From an uncultured Bacteroidaceae bacterium (lineage in GTDB: Bacteria > Bacteroidota > Bacteroidia > Bacteroidales > Bacteroidaceae): DNA of 14,786 bases. The notes under the pieces are model-generated. The model saw only the letters and a program-made list of their open reading frames with translations. It did no database searches and was not told the DNA's origin. The DNA lies in assembly GCA_904502185.1 (NCBI GenBank), contig CAJGDX010000048.1:1-14786 (forward strand). Direction: 5' to 3'. The number at the start of each line of letters is the position of its first letter. Positions within the stretch are counted from its first letter, which is position 1. This document shows positions 7,448-14,762 of the stretch, in pieces. The translations under genes and the position numbers were made by a program.

Positions 7448-8638
7448 CTATTTGCGACCGTTGCGAACCTCGCGGTATTTATATTTCTTCCATTTTGGAG
7501 CAAACTGGAAAAAGTCGATGCTGCCTTTAGGAATGTTTATCCAACAAGGGTCGCCGGGGAGCGCCGACTCGTGGTCTATTTCGAAAGGCTTTGTATGCGG
7601 AATGTATATATCAGTCAGATGACGACAGTGGGCAAACGCATCGTTACCCAGGAACTGCAACGACTGAGGCAAATGTATCTCTTTCAGGCCAAGACAGGCA
7701 TGAAAAGCATCCATGTCAATGGCAAGCAGGCCATCGGGGAAGTCTATCTCGGGGAGTGTATTGCAGTGCAGGAATGCGCCGGCCAGAATATACTTCAATG
7801 CAGATGGCAACTTGACCCTCTTGAGCGAAGTGCAGTCCGAAAAACACTGCTCGGGAATTTTCTCGAGATTGTCGGGAAGAGTAACGTCGGCAAGCGAAGT
7901 ACAATTGAGGAACAGCGCGTCGCCAAGCTGCTCCACCGACGAGGGCAAGGTAATCTCTTCGAGCAGTTCGCAATAGGCAAAGGCACGTGCATTTATCACC
8001 TTAAGCTTGTTGTGCATATTCACCTGCTGCAACGAATAGCAACCCGAGAAGAGGCCTTTGGGCAGAATTGTTACGCTTTTGGGGATTGTAACCTCGCGCA
8101 ACATCTTGCAATCGTACATTGCATACTCGCCTATCAATGTCAAGCCGTCAGGAAGCACCATTTCGGTCAGCTGCTTACAACGGGCAATAGCCTCATCGCC
8201 AATGCTCTGAAGCGTCGAAGGCAGACGAAGACTCTGCAATTTGTCACATCCCGACAAAGCTCTTTCGGCAATGTGTCGCACACCATCGGGAATGTATATT
8301 TCAGTAAGGCTGCGCTGCTGGAAAAGCGCATTTTTGCCAATAGACACCACTTTGAAATCCTTGCCATCGAAATTCACTGTGGCAGGAACTATCAAACTAC
8401 CGCGATGCTGATAGCGCGAAGGGGTATTGTAATTTTTTCCGTCGGTGGCATCCCAGACAAGTTCAACCTCGTCAGCGGCTATCACTCGGAAATGCAATGT
8501 TGTCGTGTCGTTGAATGTTGCTATTATAAGGCTGTCACTGCCCGACACAGATGTTTGCACAGGGGCTTCGGGCGCACAGGCTGTCAAGAAGAGCAACAAC
8601 GATAGTACGAAAGATGAGAAAATGGCTGATTTACGCAT
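7448..8638 (-). CDS. BspA-type leucine-rich-repeat lipoprotein
   Basis: This is a 396-residue protein. It opens with a lipoprotein signal peptide ending FLTAC, with Cys21 as the acylated residue. The acidic lipoprotein-export signal known in some Bacteroidetes is not obvious after the cysteine (APEAP follows), so surface display is uncertain. A beta-rich segment (about 35-97) precedes eleven LRR_5/BspA-like repeats of about 23 residues (about 98-350), each resembling -AF--C--L--I-LP--L--IG. The C-terminus is a short basic cap. BspA-type LRR proteins in this phylum have been linked to adhesion to host or other bacteria; that role is inference here. It starts 3 nt after the stop of the porin-like gene, so the two are cotranscribed. 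No promoter was seen between them. The 69-base periodicity comes from the protein repeats. Confidence 0.88.
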   Translation of the reverse strand: MRKSAIFSSFVLSLLLFLTACAPEAPVQTSVSGSDSLIIATFNDTTTLHFRVIAADEVELVWDATDGKNYNTPSRYQHRGSLIVPATVNFDGKDFKVVSIGKNALFQQRSLTEIYIPDGVRHIAERALSGCDKLQSLRLPSTLQSIGDEAIARCKQLTEMVLPDGLTLIGEYAMYDCKMLREVTIPKSVTILPKGLFSGCYSLQQVNMHNKLKVINARAFAYCELLEEITLPSSVEQLGDALFLNCTSLADVTLPDNLEKIPEQCFSDCTSLKRVKLPSALKYILAGAFLHCNTLPEIDFPDGLLAIDMDAFHACLGLKEIHLPQSLQFLGNDAFAHCRHLTDIYIPHTKPFEIDHESALPGDPCWINIPKGSIDFFQFAPKWKKYKYREVRNGRK

Positions 8639-8641
8639 TTT

Positions 8642-9829
8642 TTAGAAAACTAATTGTAATTGTGTAACAAATTCGCGTGATATTGCACCCACGCGAGGTT
8701 TAGTATAAATATATTGTCCCTGCAGGCGACAACGCTGGTGGAACCACCACATGACACCGGCAGTATATGTGTTCAGGCGTGTTACAAAGCCGTTTGAATC
8801 GTAGATAGCCTGCTGTTCGGCACGGCTCGTATGGGTGTTCTTGTCGAGATTGTCCCAGTTGAGCATAAGGTCGCAATTCTTGAATACACGATAGAGCATA
8901 TTCACATAGCCACCACGCGAGTGCACACCGCCATCGTATCCCTGGATATATTCGGCACGCAAGTATAAAGGAGATAATTTTGCCTCGAGACCCACATTCC
9001 AGCGATGACGCGCATAATTATAATCCTTGGGGAAGACTCCATAGGGCGAAGGTGCCTGCGCATGTCCCGTACCAGCAAGGAATGAACCCTCGAGAAGAAT
9101 ATTTTTAGCAGGCTTATATTGCAACATACCCGACAAATCCTTCTGGTTGTTGTTCTCCTTGCGGTTCATACCGGGGCCATTGAATACACCAATACTATAA
9201 TTGAAAAGATGACGTTCGCCGTTGTTCAGAAAATCACCGGTAAGCATCACACCCGCATCACGTGCAACATAATTTCCCATCAGAGGGTCGCTGGCAATTC
9301 CCGCAAGGTAGAGGACCGAAGGGTCAAAATTTATAGTACTCAGGTATGTAGGCGAAAGGATACTCTCCAACGTAAAAGGTTGTTTATACTGTCCGACACG
9401 CACCTTTGCAAAGGGCGCAAACTCATACTGGGCATAATATTCGTGCATTTCGGACTTCACCACGTCGAACATCATAAAGAAACTCAGACGCTTTGCAATC
9501 TGCGCGTCAGCCATAAGAATAACCCGCTGAACATCAAGAGCATTCTTATCGACACCATTGGTACGGCTATAATAGTATAACGACTGAGCATAACCGAAAA
9601 GTTTCAATCGGCTGAGCCCGATCTCGAGATTCAAAGAATTGTAAGGGGCACCCGTAGCGTCCTCAGCAGGAACGGTCGAAGGGGCATAAGTGGTACGGCT
9701 AAGCGCAAAATCAACATTTTTTGTTATCGGCGCAACATCGCCACTATCATTATTTAAAATATCATTCGCAAGCAAAACATTCATCGGCAATAAAATAGCC
9801 AACAAAAGCAGATGTATTTTCTTAATCAT
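8642..9829 (-). CDS. Outer-membrane porin, porin O/P-like family
   Basis: This is a 395-residue beta-barrel protein. The start at 9829 gives a clean signal peptide (MIKKIHLLLLAILLPMNVLLA, probable cleavage after Ala21). A start 39 nt further upstream (9868) is rejected because it lies within the promoter, upstream of the expected transcription start. The mature protein has alternating aromatic and polar strands typical of barrels, such as RLKLFGYAQSLYYYS, KVRVGQYKQPFTLES and LYLRAEYIQGYDGG. It ends in a C-terminal phenylalanine (LQLVF), the usual signal for barrel assembly. The KVRVGQYKQPF and NYVARDAGVML segments fit the phosphate-selective porin O/P group, but substrate specificity cannot be read from sequence and phosphate should not be assumed. 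It is the first gene of an operon with the LRR lipoprotein. Confidence 0.8.
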   Translation of the reverse strand: MIKKIHLLLLAILLPMNVLLANDILNNDSGDVAPITKNVDFALSRTTYAPSTVPAEDATGAPYNSLNLEIGLSRLKLFGYAQSLYYYSRTNGVDKNALDVQRVILMADAQIAKRLSFFMMFDVVKSEMHEYYAQYEFAPFAKVRVGQYKQPFTLESILSPTYLSTINFDPSVLYLAGIASDPLMGNYVARDAGVMLTGDFLNNGERHLFNYSIGVFNGPGMNRKENNNQKDLSGMLQYKPAKNILLEGSFLAGTGHAQAPSPYGVFPKDYNYARHRWNVGLEAKLSPLYLRAEYIQGYDGGVHSRGGYVNMLYRVFKNCDLMLNWDNLDKNTHTSRAEQQAIYDSNGFVTRLNTYTAGVMWWFHQRCRLQGQYIYTKPRVGAISREFVTQLQLVF

Positions 9830-9854
9830 TCGTTCTATCCGTATTTTCACAGTA

Positions 9855-9885
9855 CAAAAATAGTGCAAGCCGAGAGGAGAACAAA
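9855..9885 (-). promoter_or_regulatory. Bacteroidetes-type promoter for the porin operon
   Basis: Minus strand: -33 box TTTG (9882-9885), 19-nt spacer, -7 box TATTTTTG (9855-9862). The predicted transcription start near 9848 leaves a leader of about 20 nt before the ATG at 9829 and fixes that start. Plus-strand bases 9860-9876 (ATAGTGCAAGCCGAGAG) in the spacer are identical to those of the asnA promoter. Confidence 0.75.
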
Positions 9886-9950
9886 ATAAATTTATTTATT
9901 TTTTATCCCAAGGCATAGCCTATTTTATCTAAATATAAGCAACAGAAAAA

Positions 9951-9966
9951 TTTACCGGAGACTAAT
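9951..9966 (+). repeat. Left copy of flanking 16-nt direct repeat
   Basis: TTTACCGGAGACTAAT matches 14 of 16 bases with 10531-10546, in the same orientation. The two copies bracket the repeat-rich intergenic block. Confidence 0.6.
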
Positions 9967-10040
9967 GATTTGTTTTAAGTTATCAGTCTGTTTTGCTCTT
10001 AGTCTATGGTTGCAATAATTTAAGGCAGTAATTTCTATCC

Positions 10041-10063
10041 CTTCTTTTGCCGGGCAAAAGAAG
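10041..10063. repeat. 23-nt perfect inverted repeat
   Basis: Arms CTTCTTTTGCC (10041-10051) and GGCAAAAGAAG (10053-10063) flank a single central G. As RNA this would be a 10-bp stem with a 3-nt loop. No T-run follows on either strand, so it is not an obvious terminator. Confidence 0.7.
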
Positions 10064-10100
10064 CAAAAGCCCCGGCACACGGGACGCATCATTGCTATCT

Positions 10101-10165
10101 GCGAACTTCTGCTGCTCTCGTTTAAAATGTAAGTAAACTTCCATTCACTCGTTTGCAAGAACTTT
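10101..10165 (+). repeat. Imperfect direct repeat, copy 1
   Basis: This segment aligns with copy 2 at 10327-10395. Shared blocks include AAGTAAACTT and CTCGTTTGCA, with scattered substitutions and a small length difference. Confidence 0.6.
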
Positions 10166-10275
10166 CGGCTCTGCCTTTGTTCAGAAGTTGCCTTTACGGC
10201 AACATTCTTCAGTCGGTGGCGAGCCTTGTCGCTCGAGTCTTTCGTCAGTTTTTCGGGTGCTGCGGAACTCGTTCA

Positions 10276-10300
10276 GTTATCCGCACTTTGTGCGTATAAC
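10276..10300. repeat. Short hairpin in the intergenic block
   Basis: GTTAT-C-CGCAC-TTT-GTGCG-T-ATAAC forms a 10-bp stem with one internal mismatch and a 3-nt loop. Function unknown. Confidence 0.5.
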
Positions 10301-10326
10301 TAACACTCAGACAGTCATTGCCTTTG

Positions 10327-10395
10327 GCGAGCTTTGGCTGCACTCGCTTTGTAACTTGCAAGTAAACTTGCGTTACGCTCGTTTGCACAAACCTT
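10327..10395 (+). repeat. Imperfect direct repeat, copy 2
   Basis: Related to 10101-10165. It carries ACTTGCAAGTAAACTTGCG and CTCGTTTGCAC, and also has local inverted symmetry (ACTTGCAAGT). Confidence 0.6.
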
Positions 10396-10530
10396 CACAC
10401 TTAATCCGAAAAACAGACGGCCTCTCGGCTGTGATGCTTACGGTGCCGGTTGAGTTTTAAGTTACCAATGCTATGGATGGAACCGCATAAATACTGCGGA
10501 TTGAGACACACTTTTATACCCTTTTAAACT

Positions 10531-10546
10531 TTTACCGGACACCAAT
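10531..10546 (+). repeat. Right copy of flanking 16-nt direct repeat
   Basis: TTTACCGGACACCAAT matches the left copy at 9951-9966 in 14 of 16 positions. It sits just before the terminator palindrome of the right-hand operon. Confidence 0.6.
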
Positions 10547-10550
10547 TATA

Positions 10551-10588
10551 CAAAATCAGCAGCACTGCGCGCAGTGCTGCTGATTTTG
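10551..10588 (-). terminator. Perfect 38-bp palindromic terminator
   Basis: Bases 10551-10588 are a perfect inverted repeat with 19-bp arms (CAAAATCAGCAGCACTGCG and its complement) and no spacer, so the folded RNA has a GC-rich stem with a tiny loop and an A/U-rich base. It begins 19 nt beyond the stop of the SGNH gene (10608) and fits an intrinsic terminator of the asnA-to-SGNH operon. Confidence 0.85.
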
Positions 10589-10607
10589 GTGTTTCTTTAT
10601 ATATTGC

Positions 10608-11507
10608 CTAAAGAGCCAATGCCTTTTTTATCTCGTGGATGATTGCTGAGGTGAAGAGGCTTGCCCCCTCGTGGTTGAGGTGTGTGGAATCCTTGAAGTA
10701 TTCTCTCTTTTCTATGAACATAGGGCTTGAACCATAGTCCAGTAATGCTGTTCCGTATCTGTTGCACAACTCCTTGATTGGTGCGAATTGTGACATGTCA
10801 GTCTCGTAGTATGAGGGTGAAATTGTGAAAATCAATTTAATCTCTTTTTGCTTACATTCTTTTATAAGCCGTTCCAAAAATGCTATTTTCAGACTGTCCG
10901 TATGTAAAGGTTCATTTGCCGATGGCTTTTCTGGGATAATCTCCATTGTTCCCTCAAGTGGCATGTAGCCCTTATGCATGTTTTTCCTGCTAAGTATGAA
11001 ATTGGATGCAATGGATATTATTTTCGAATTGTGGCGGTATAGTTTGGAATGCATTTTTATTGCTTCTTTCTTATCTACGGCATTGAATATCTCCCTAACT
11101 CCAGGATGACTATAGTAATCCTTTAGGTGTGAAAGATATTTCAGATTGTCGTTTATCCCGTAATCATAATCAGGCATTATGTCGTATATTATAGCCTTGG
11201 GGGTGTAGCGACTGGTCAGCTGTCTGTATCTGCCGTACATGAGAATGGCGCCGTTTGCCTCCGCTCCGCAGTTGTAGCACGAGAAAGGAAGACTATCTTC
11301 TATTATTTGCGGCACATAATGATGCAGGGCTCTGGAACTGCCGAATATCAGAATATCCTCGGTGGCATTGTTGGCTATATAGTTCCTATCATGCACTCCT
11401 CCGCCTTTCACGTTTTTCTGCATGTATGTCAGCAGGTTACCGATGCTGAAATCTGCAAGCATAATAATAACAATGAACAGCAGTGTCTTATATATGAGTC
11501 TCTTCAT
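10608..11507 (-). CDS. SGNH/GDSL-type protein, probable MBOAT partner
   Basis: This is a 299-residue protein with one N-terminal hydrophobic segment (residues about 5-28), acting as a signal anchor or uncleaved signal, followed by a periplasmic SGNH-hydrolase-like domain. The catalytic motifs are IFGSSR (S57/S58, block I), a possible block II at NCGAEANG (79-86), and DSTHLNHEG (D273 and H276, block V), so a Ser-His-Asp triad looks intact. The position directly after an MBOAT acyltransferase recalls DltB-DltD and AlgI-AlgJ/AlgX pairs, in which the SGNH protein completes or edits acyl transfer to an exported polymer. The polymer here is unknown. The ATG at 11507 lies 6 nt past the MBOAT stop; a TTG two codons upstream (11513) is possible but less likely. 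Sequence similarity to named families is weak beyond the motifs. Confidence 0.8.
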   Translation of the reverse strand: MKRLIYKTLLFIVIIMLADFSIGNLLTYMQKNVKGGGVHDRNYIANNATEDILIFGSSRALHHYVPQIIEDSLPFSCYNCGAEANGAILMYGRYRQLTSRYTPKAIIYDIMPDYDYGINDNLKYLSHLKDYYSHPGVREIFNAVDKKEAIKMHSKLYRHNSKIISIASNFILSRKNMHKGYMPLEGTMEIIPEKPSANEPLHTDSLKIAFLERLIKECKQKEIKLIFTISPSYYETDMSQFAPIKELCNRYGTALLDYGSSPMFIEKREYFKDSTHLNHEGASLFTSAIIHEIKKALAL

Positions 11508-11513
11508 GGCCAA

Positions 11514-12941
11514 TCAGAAATTAACGTATATGAATTGTGTCGAATCGAATACACCCAGCAAGAGTATCAGTATAACTGTTATTGTATATGATAGCCATCT
11601 GACAACCGTGTGGCGGTTGTTGAAGAGGGTAAACGATGAACCTGACTCCTCGAAGCACTCTTTTACAAAGACGATGGAGGCGGCAAAAAGCCCCAGTACA
11701 ATGCTTTGTGCATTTACGAAGAAACTACCACCAATGTCTGTGAATATTTTCCGGCAAACATCTAATCCCGAATGTATGTCGGGCATACGGAAAAATATCC
11801 ATGCAAAGTTCACCAGCATGAATGTGATAAGTATCCTTACGGCGCGTACGATGCCCTTGCAGTCATCTTTCTGCATGTTGAGTGCCTTTTCCATAATCTG
11901 GAATGCGCCGTGAAGTATTCCCCACAGTATAAATGTCCAGTTGGCGCCGTGCCATATGCCGCTGACAAGGAATGTAAGAAAAATATTCCTGTAACATTTA
12001 AGTTTACTGCATCTGCTGCCGCCCAGTGGAATATATACATAATCCTTAAGCCATAGTGACAATGAAATGTGCCAGCGGCGCCAGAATTCGGTGATGCTTG
12101 CAGAAAAGTAAGGACGGTTGAAGTTGTTTATAAGGTCAAAGCCCAGCATACGTCCCACTCCTATTGCCATGAGCGAATATCCGGCAAAGTCGCCATATAT
12201 TTGAAGGGAGTAGAAGATGCTTGCAACCAAGCAAGTCAGTCCGCTGTGCAGCTCGTAACAGCTGTACACAGTGTCTACGTAGACACCAAGCCTGTCGGCC
12301 ATGACCGTCTTGAGAAAAAATCCCCACAAAAGCCATTTGAGACCCTGTACGGATTTCTCGTAGTCAAATGTGCGTTCTGTCTTTATCTGTGGCAATAGCG
12401 ACTGTGCCTTGCTTATAGGACCAGACATTATTTGCGGGAAGAAAGATACGAACAGCATGTAGTCGGCAAGGTTGTGTTCTGCCTTTATCTTGCGGTAATA
12501 GACGTCCCACAGGTATCCTACTGCCTGGAATGTAAAGAAGGACAATCCCAATGGTATTGCCCAGTTGAGTCCTTGCAACCCCAGGGTAATGCCGCAATGA
12601 GCGAAAAGTTCCTTGAAACTTCCTATTATAAAATCGTAATATTTGAAAACTATCAACGGCAACAGGGTGAGTGTAGCTGCCGAGTAGATGATGTATCTCT
12701 TTTTTCCGTATGCCTCCTGTTTTTCAATGATGATGGCCGAAAGGTATGTGCATAGTGTCACTCCCAACAATATCAGTGTATATGCGGGGTTCCACTGGGC
12801 ATATAGCAGATAGGAAATTGCCAGCAATATGTAGTTGCTCGCTTTTGGTATTCTTTTCTTATTTAATAGACGGCTGCATCCGTAATATGTGATAAGTATG
12901 AGCGGAAACAGCCACAAAAACTGAAAGGAATTGAATATCAT
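11514..12941 (-). CDS. MBOAT-family membrane O-acyltransferase
   Basis: This 475-residue polytopic membrane protein of the AlgI/DltB/PatA branch moves acyl groups across or at the inner membrane onto an exported acceptor. Hallmarks are SFFPQIMSGPISKAQ (166-180), QIYGDFAGYS (247-256), EFWRRWHISLSLWLKDYVYIPLGG (285-308, with His291) and the catalytic-His segment SGIWHGANWTFILWG (327-341, His331). About ten or more hydrophobic helices are spread along the chain. The length fits the family (about 460-520). It lies 49 nt after ung with no recognisable promoter between, and 6 nt before the SGNH gene, so the pair is cotranscribed and likely works together. No dltA or dltC equivalent is in the window, which argues against D-alanylation and for acetylation or another acyl group on a glycan. 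This is inference. Confidence 0.92.
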   Translation of the reverse strand: MIFNSFQFLWLFPLILITYYGCSRLLNKKRIPKASNYILLAISYLLYAQWNPAYTLILLGVTLCTYLSAIIIEKQEAYGKKRYIIYSAATLTLLPLIVFKYYDFIIGSFKELFAHCGITLGLQGLNWAIPLGLSFFTFQAVGYLWDVYYRKIKAEHNLADYMLFVSFFPQIMSGPISKAQSLLPQIKTERTFDYEKSVQGLKWLLWGFFLKTVMADRLGVYVDTVYSCYELHSGLTCLVASIFYSLQIYGDFAGYSLMAIGVGRMLGFDLINNFNRPYFSASITEFWRRWHISLSLWLKDYVYIPLGGSRCSKLKCYRNIFLTFLVSGIWHGANWTFILWGILHGAFQIMEKALNMQKDDCKGIVRAVRILITFMLVNFAWIFFRMPDIHSGLDVCRKIFTDIGGSFFVNAQSIVLGLFAASIVFVKECFEESGSSFTLFNNRHTVVRWLSYTITVILILLLGVFDSTQFIYVNF

Positions 12942-12990
12942 TGCTGTAATGAGTTGCTTTGGGTAATGTCCGTAATTGTGCGTACAATAT

Positions 12991-13653
12991 TTACCATTCT
13001 ATTGGTTTTTTGCCATGCTTGACAAGATAGTCGTTAGTCAGTGTAAAGTGATGATTGCCAAAGAATCCTGCGTGTGCCGACAAAGGAGAGGGGTGGGGCG
13101 ATGAAAGCACCAGATGGCGGTTGCGGTCGATGAACGCGCCCTTGCGCTGTGCATAACTTCCCCACAGAATAAATACCAGATTGCTCCTTTTTTCGGCAAG
13201 TATTCGTATGGCTGCATCGGTGAACTCCTCCCATCCTCTGCGTTGATGCGAACCTGCGTTTCCGGCGCGTACGGTAAGTGTTGCGTTCAGCAGCAGCACT
13301 CCCTGTTCGCTCCATCGTGTGAGGTCGCCGTCGGTGGGCATGGGACGTCCTGTGTCTGCTGCAATCTCTTTGAATATGTTTACGAGTGATGGTGGCATTT
13401 TAATTCCTTTGTTTACCGAAAAACAGAGACCATTGGCTTGTCCGGCACCGTGGTAGGGGTCTTGCCCGATGATTACAACCTTCACCTTGTCGAACGGGCA
13501 GTGGTCAAAGGCGTTGAAGATAAGACGAGCCGGTGGGTATACGGTTGTTGTGGCATACTCACCTCGCACAAAGGTGGTAAGCTCTTCGAAATATCTCTTT
13601 TCGAATTCCTCGGCAAGTTCCCTTTTCCAGCTCTCGTCTATCCTTACGTCCAT
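12991..13653 (-). CDS. ung: Uracil-DNA glycosylase
   Basis: This is a 220-residue family-1 UDG, which excises uracil from DNA produced by cytosine deamination or dUTP incorporation. The signatures are complete: GQDPYHG (residues 63-69, catalytic Asp65, Tyr67, His68), LLLNATLTV (120-128, Asn123 for uracil recognition), FILWGSYAQ (161-169) and HPSPLSAHAGFFG (187-199, His187 on the DNA-intercalation loop). The ATG at 13653 gives the usual family length and N-terminus and leaves 8 nt after the asnA stop. An upstream ATG at 13692 would add 13 residues and overlap asnA by 31 nt, so it is less likely. It is probably expressed from the asnA promoter. Confidence 0.96.
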   Translation of the reverse strand: MDVRIDESWKRELAEEFEKRYFEELTTFVRGEYATTTVYPPARLIFNAFDHCPFDKVKVVIIGQDPYHGAGQANGLCFSVNKGIKMPPSLVNIFKEIAADTGRPMPTDGDLTRWSEQGVLLLNATLTVRAGNAGSHQRRGWEEFTDAAIRILAEKRSNLVFILWGSYAQRKGAFIDRNRHLVLSSPHPSPLSAHAGFFGNHHFTLTNDYLVKHGKKPIEW

Positions 13654-13661
13654 TATTTTCT

Positions 13662-14699
13662 TTAAATAAGGTGTATGCCTATTTTCTTGCACTCCTCGCG
13701 CATCTCCTGGGGCCAGATACTTGCCTGAATTTCACCGATGTGCGCCTTTTGCAGTAGCAACATACACAGACGTGACTGTCCCAAACCTCCACCTATTGAC
13801 AGAGGCAGGCTGCCTTCCAGCAGACGACGGTGGAAGTAGAGCTCTTTTCTCTCCTCTTTACCCGAAATTGCAAGCTGGTGTTCCAATGCAGCCTTATCTA
13901 CACGTATGCCCATAGACGACAGCTCTATGCCACAGCCAAGTACGTGCGACCAGATGAAAAGGTCGCCGTTCAGTCCGTAGAAGCCATCCTCGTTGGGTGT
14001 GCTGTAATCGTCGTAGTCCGGGGCGCGGTTGTCATGCTTTGTACCATTGCTCAATTCACCACCTATGCCAATGATAAACACAGCCTTGTACTTCTTGGTG
14101 ATGGCATTTTCACGCTCTTTGGGAGTCATGTTGGGGTATTTGCGCATCAACTCTTCGGAGTGTATGAAATGTATCTTTTTGGGAAGCATCGGCTTTAATT
14201 TGGGATAATATTCGCAGAGTGTGTACTCAGTGCGTACTATTGCCGAATAGATGTCCTCTACAATCTTGCGAAGGAATGTGACATTGCGCTCCTCTGCCGA
14301 AACCACACGTTCCCAGTCCCACTGGTCAACATACAGCGAGTGAAGGTTGTCAAGTTCCTCGTCAGCGCGTATCGCGTTCATGTCAGTATAAATTCCATGT
14401 CCGTGCTTAATCTGATAGTCAGCGAGAGTAACACGTTTCCATTTTGCAAGTGAGTGAACAACCTCTGCCACAGCTCCGTTCATATCCTTTATAGGGAAAT
14501 TTACCGCATTTTCTACACCGTTGAGATCGTCGTTGAGTCCTGTGCCTCTCAACACGAACAATGGGGCAGTAACTCGTCTGAGCGACAACGTGGACGACAG
14601 GTTATTCTGGAAAGTCTCTTTAATCTGTTTGATTGCAAGTTCCGTCTGTTTCAAATCCAATAACGGCTTATATGCTTTGGGTAAATCAAATATCTTCAT
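13662..14699 (-). CDS. asnA: Aspartate--ammonia ligase (asparagine synthetase A)
   Basis: This 345-residue cytoplasmic enzyme makes asparagine from aspartate, ammonia and ATP, and is related in fold to class II aminoacyl-tRNA synthetases. Recognisable blocks include FVLRGTGLNDDLNGVE (48-63), MNAIRADEELDNLHS-YVDQWDWE (107-130), GIGGELSNGTKHDNRAPDYDD (211-231) and the motif-3-like SIGGGLGQSRLCMLLL (301-316). The ATG at 14699 is chosen because the N-terminus MKIFDLPKAYKPLL matches the family, and the promoter at 14732-14762 rules out an upstream ATG at 14756, which would lie in the spacer. The gene heads the run asnA-ung-MBOAT-SGNH on the minus strand, with only 8 nt to ung. Confidence 0.96.
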   Translation of the reverse strand: MKIFDLPKAYKPLLDLKQTELAIKQIKETFQNNLSSTLSLRRVTAPLFVLRGTGLNDDLNGVENAVNFPIKDMNGAVAEVVHSLAKWKRVTLADYQIKHGHGIYTDMNAIRADEELDNLHSLYVDQWDWERVVSAEERNVTFLRKIVEDIYSAIVRTEYTLCEYYPKLKPMLPKKIHFIHSEELMRKYPNMTPKERENAITKKYKAVFIIGIGGELSNGTKHDNRAPDYDDYSTPNEDGFYGLNGDLFIWSHVLGCGIELSSMGIRVDKAALEHQLAISGKEERKELYFHRRLLEGSLPLSIGGGLGQSRLCMLLLQKAHIGEIQASIWPQEMREECKKIGIHLI

Positions 14700-14731
14700 A
14701 GTTTTTGTTTGTCTGCTTTGTTTTATCGTTA

Positions 14732-14762
14732 CAAAGATAGTGCAAGCCGAGAGCAATACAAA
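14732..14762 (-). promoter_or_regulatory. Bacteroidetes-type promoter for asnA
   Basis: Minus strand: -33 box TTTG (14759-14762), 19-nt spacer, -7 box TATCTTTG (14732-14739). Transcription is expected near 14725, giving a leader of about 26 nt. The plus-strand block ATAGTGCAAGCCGAGAG (14737-14753) is identical to the porin promoter, and the whole 32-nt element differs from it at only 4 positions. Confidence 0.8.

Larger units (their letters stand above)
9886..10550. other. Gene-free, repeat-rich intergenic block
   Basis: No convincing gene is present in this stretch. The only open frame of note is a 68-codon minus-strand one (9952-10158) with no recognisable domain, which runs through the repeats and is probably spurious. 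The block contains a 23-nt inverted repeat (10041-10063), a pair of related 65-69-nt direct repeats (10101-10165 and 10327-10395), several short hairpins (10187-10203, 10220-10235, 10276-10300, 10483-10499) and two near-identical 16-nt sequences near its edges (9951-9966 and 10531-10546). It may be a decayed or non-autonomous dispersed repeat element, or encode a structured RNA. Confidence 0.6.

Noticed and set aside
7500..8340. About 69-base periodicity suggesting a DNA repeat or CRISPR-like array
   Set aside because: The period equals 23 codons and follows the LRR protein repeats. The DNA units are diverged and there are no identical repeats with unique spacers.
7334..8605. Long plus-strand open frame (423 codons) over the LRR gene
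   Set aside because: It is antisense to the LRR lipoprotein gene, whose minus frame has a lipobox and eleven regular repeats. The plus frame has no recognisable domain and is kept open by the repeat composition.
9830..9868. Earlier ATG for the porin gene (9868)
   Set aside because: It lies inside the promoter, upstream of the predicted transcription start, and places the signal peptide internally.
9952..10158. Minus-strand 68-codon open frame
   Set aside because: It lies wholly in the repeat-rich block, has no domain or promoter, and ends inside a flanking repeat. It is likely a by-product of the repeat.
12975..12988. Small hairpin between ung and the MBOAT gene
   Set aside because: The stem is only 5 bp (ATTGT/ACAAT) with no T-run, too weak to call a terminator. 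The genes are treated as one operon.
13654..13692. Earlier ATG for ung (13692)
   Set aside because: It would overlap asnA by 31 nt and add 13 non-family residues. The ATG at 13653 gives the normal 220-residue length.
14700..14756. Earlier ATG for asnA (14756)
   Set aside because: It falls within the spacer of the promoter, and the extra 19 residues do not match the family N-terminus.
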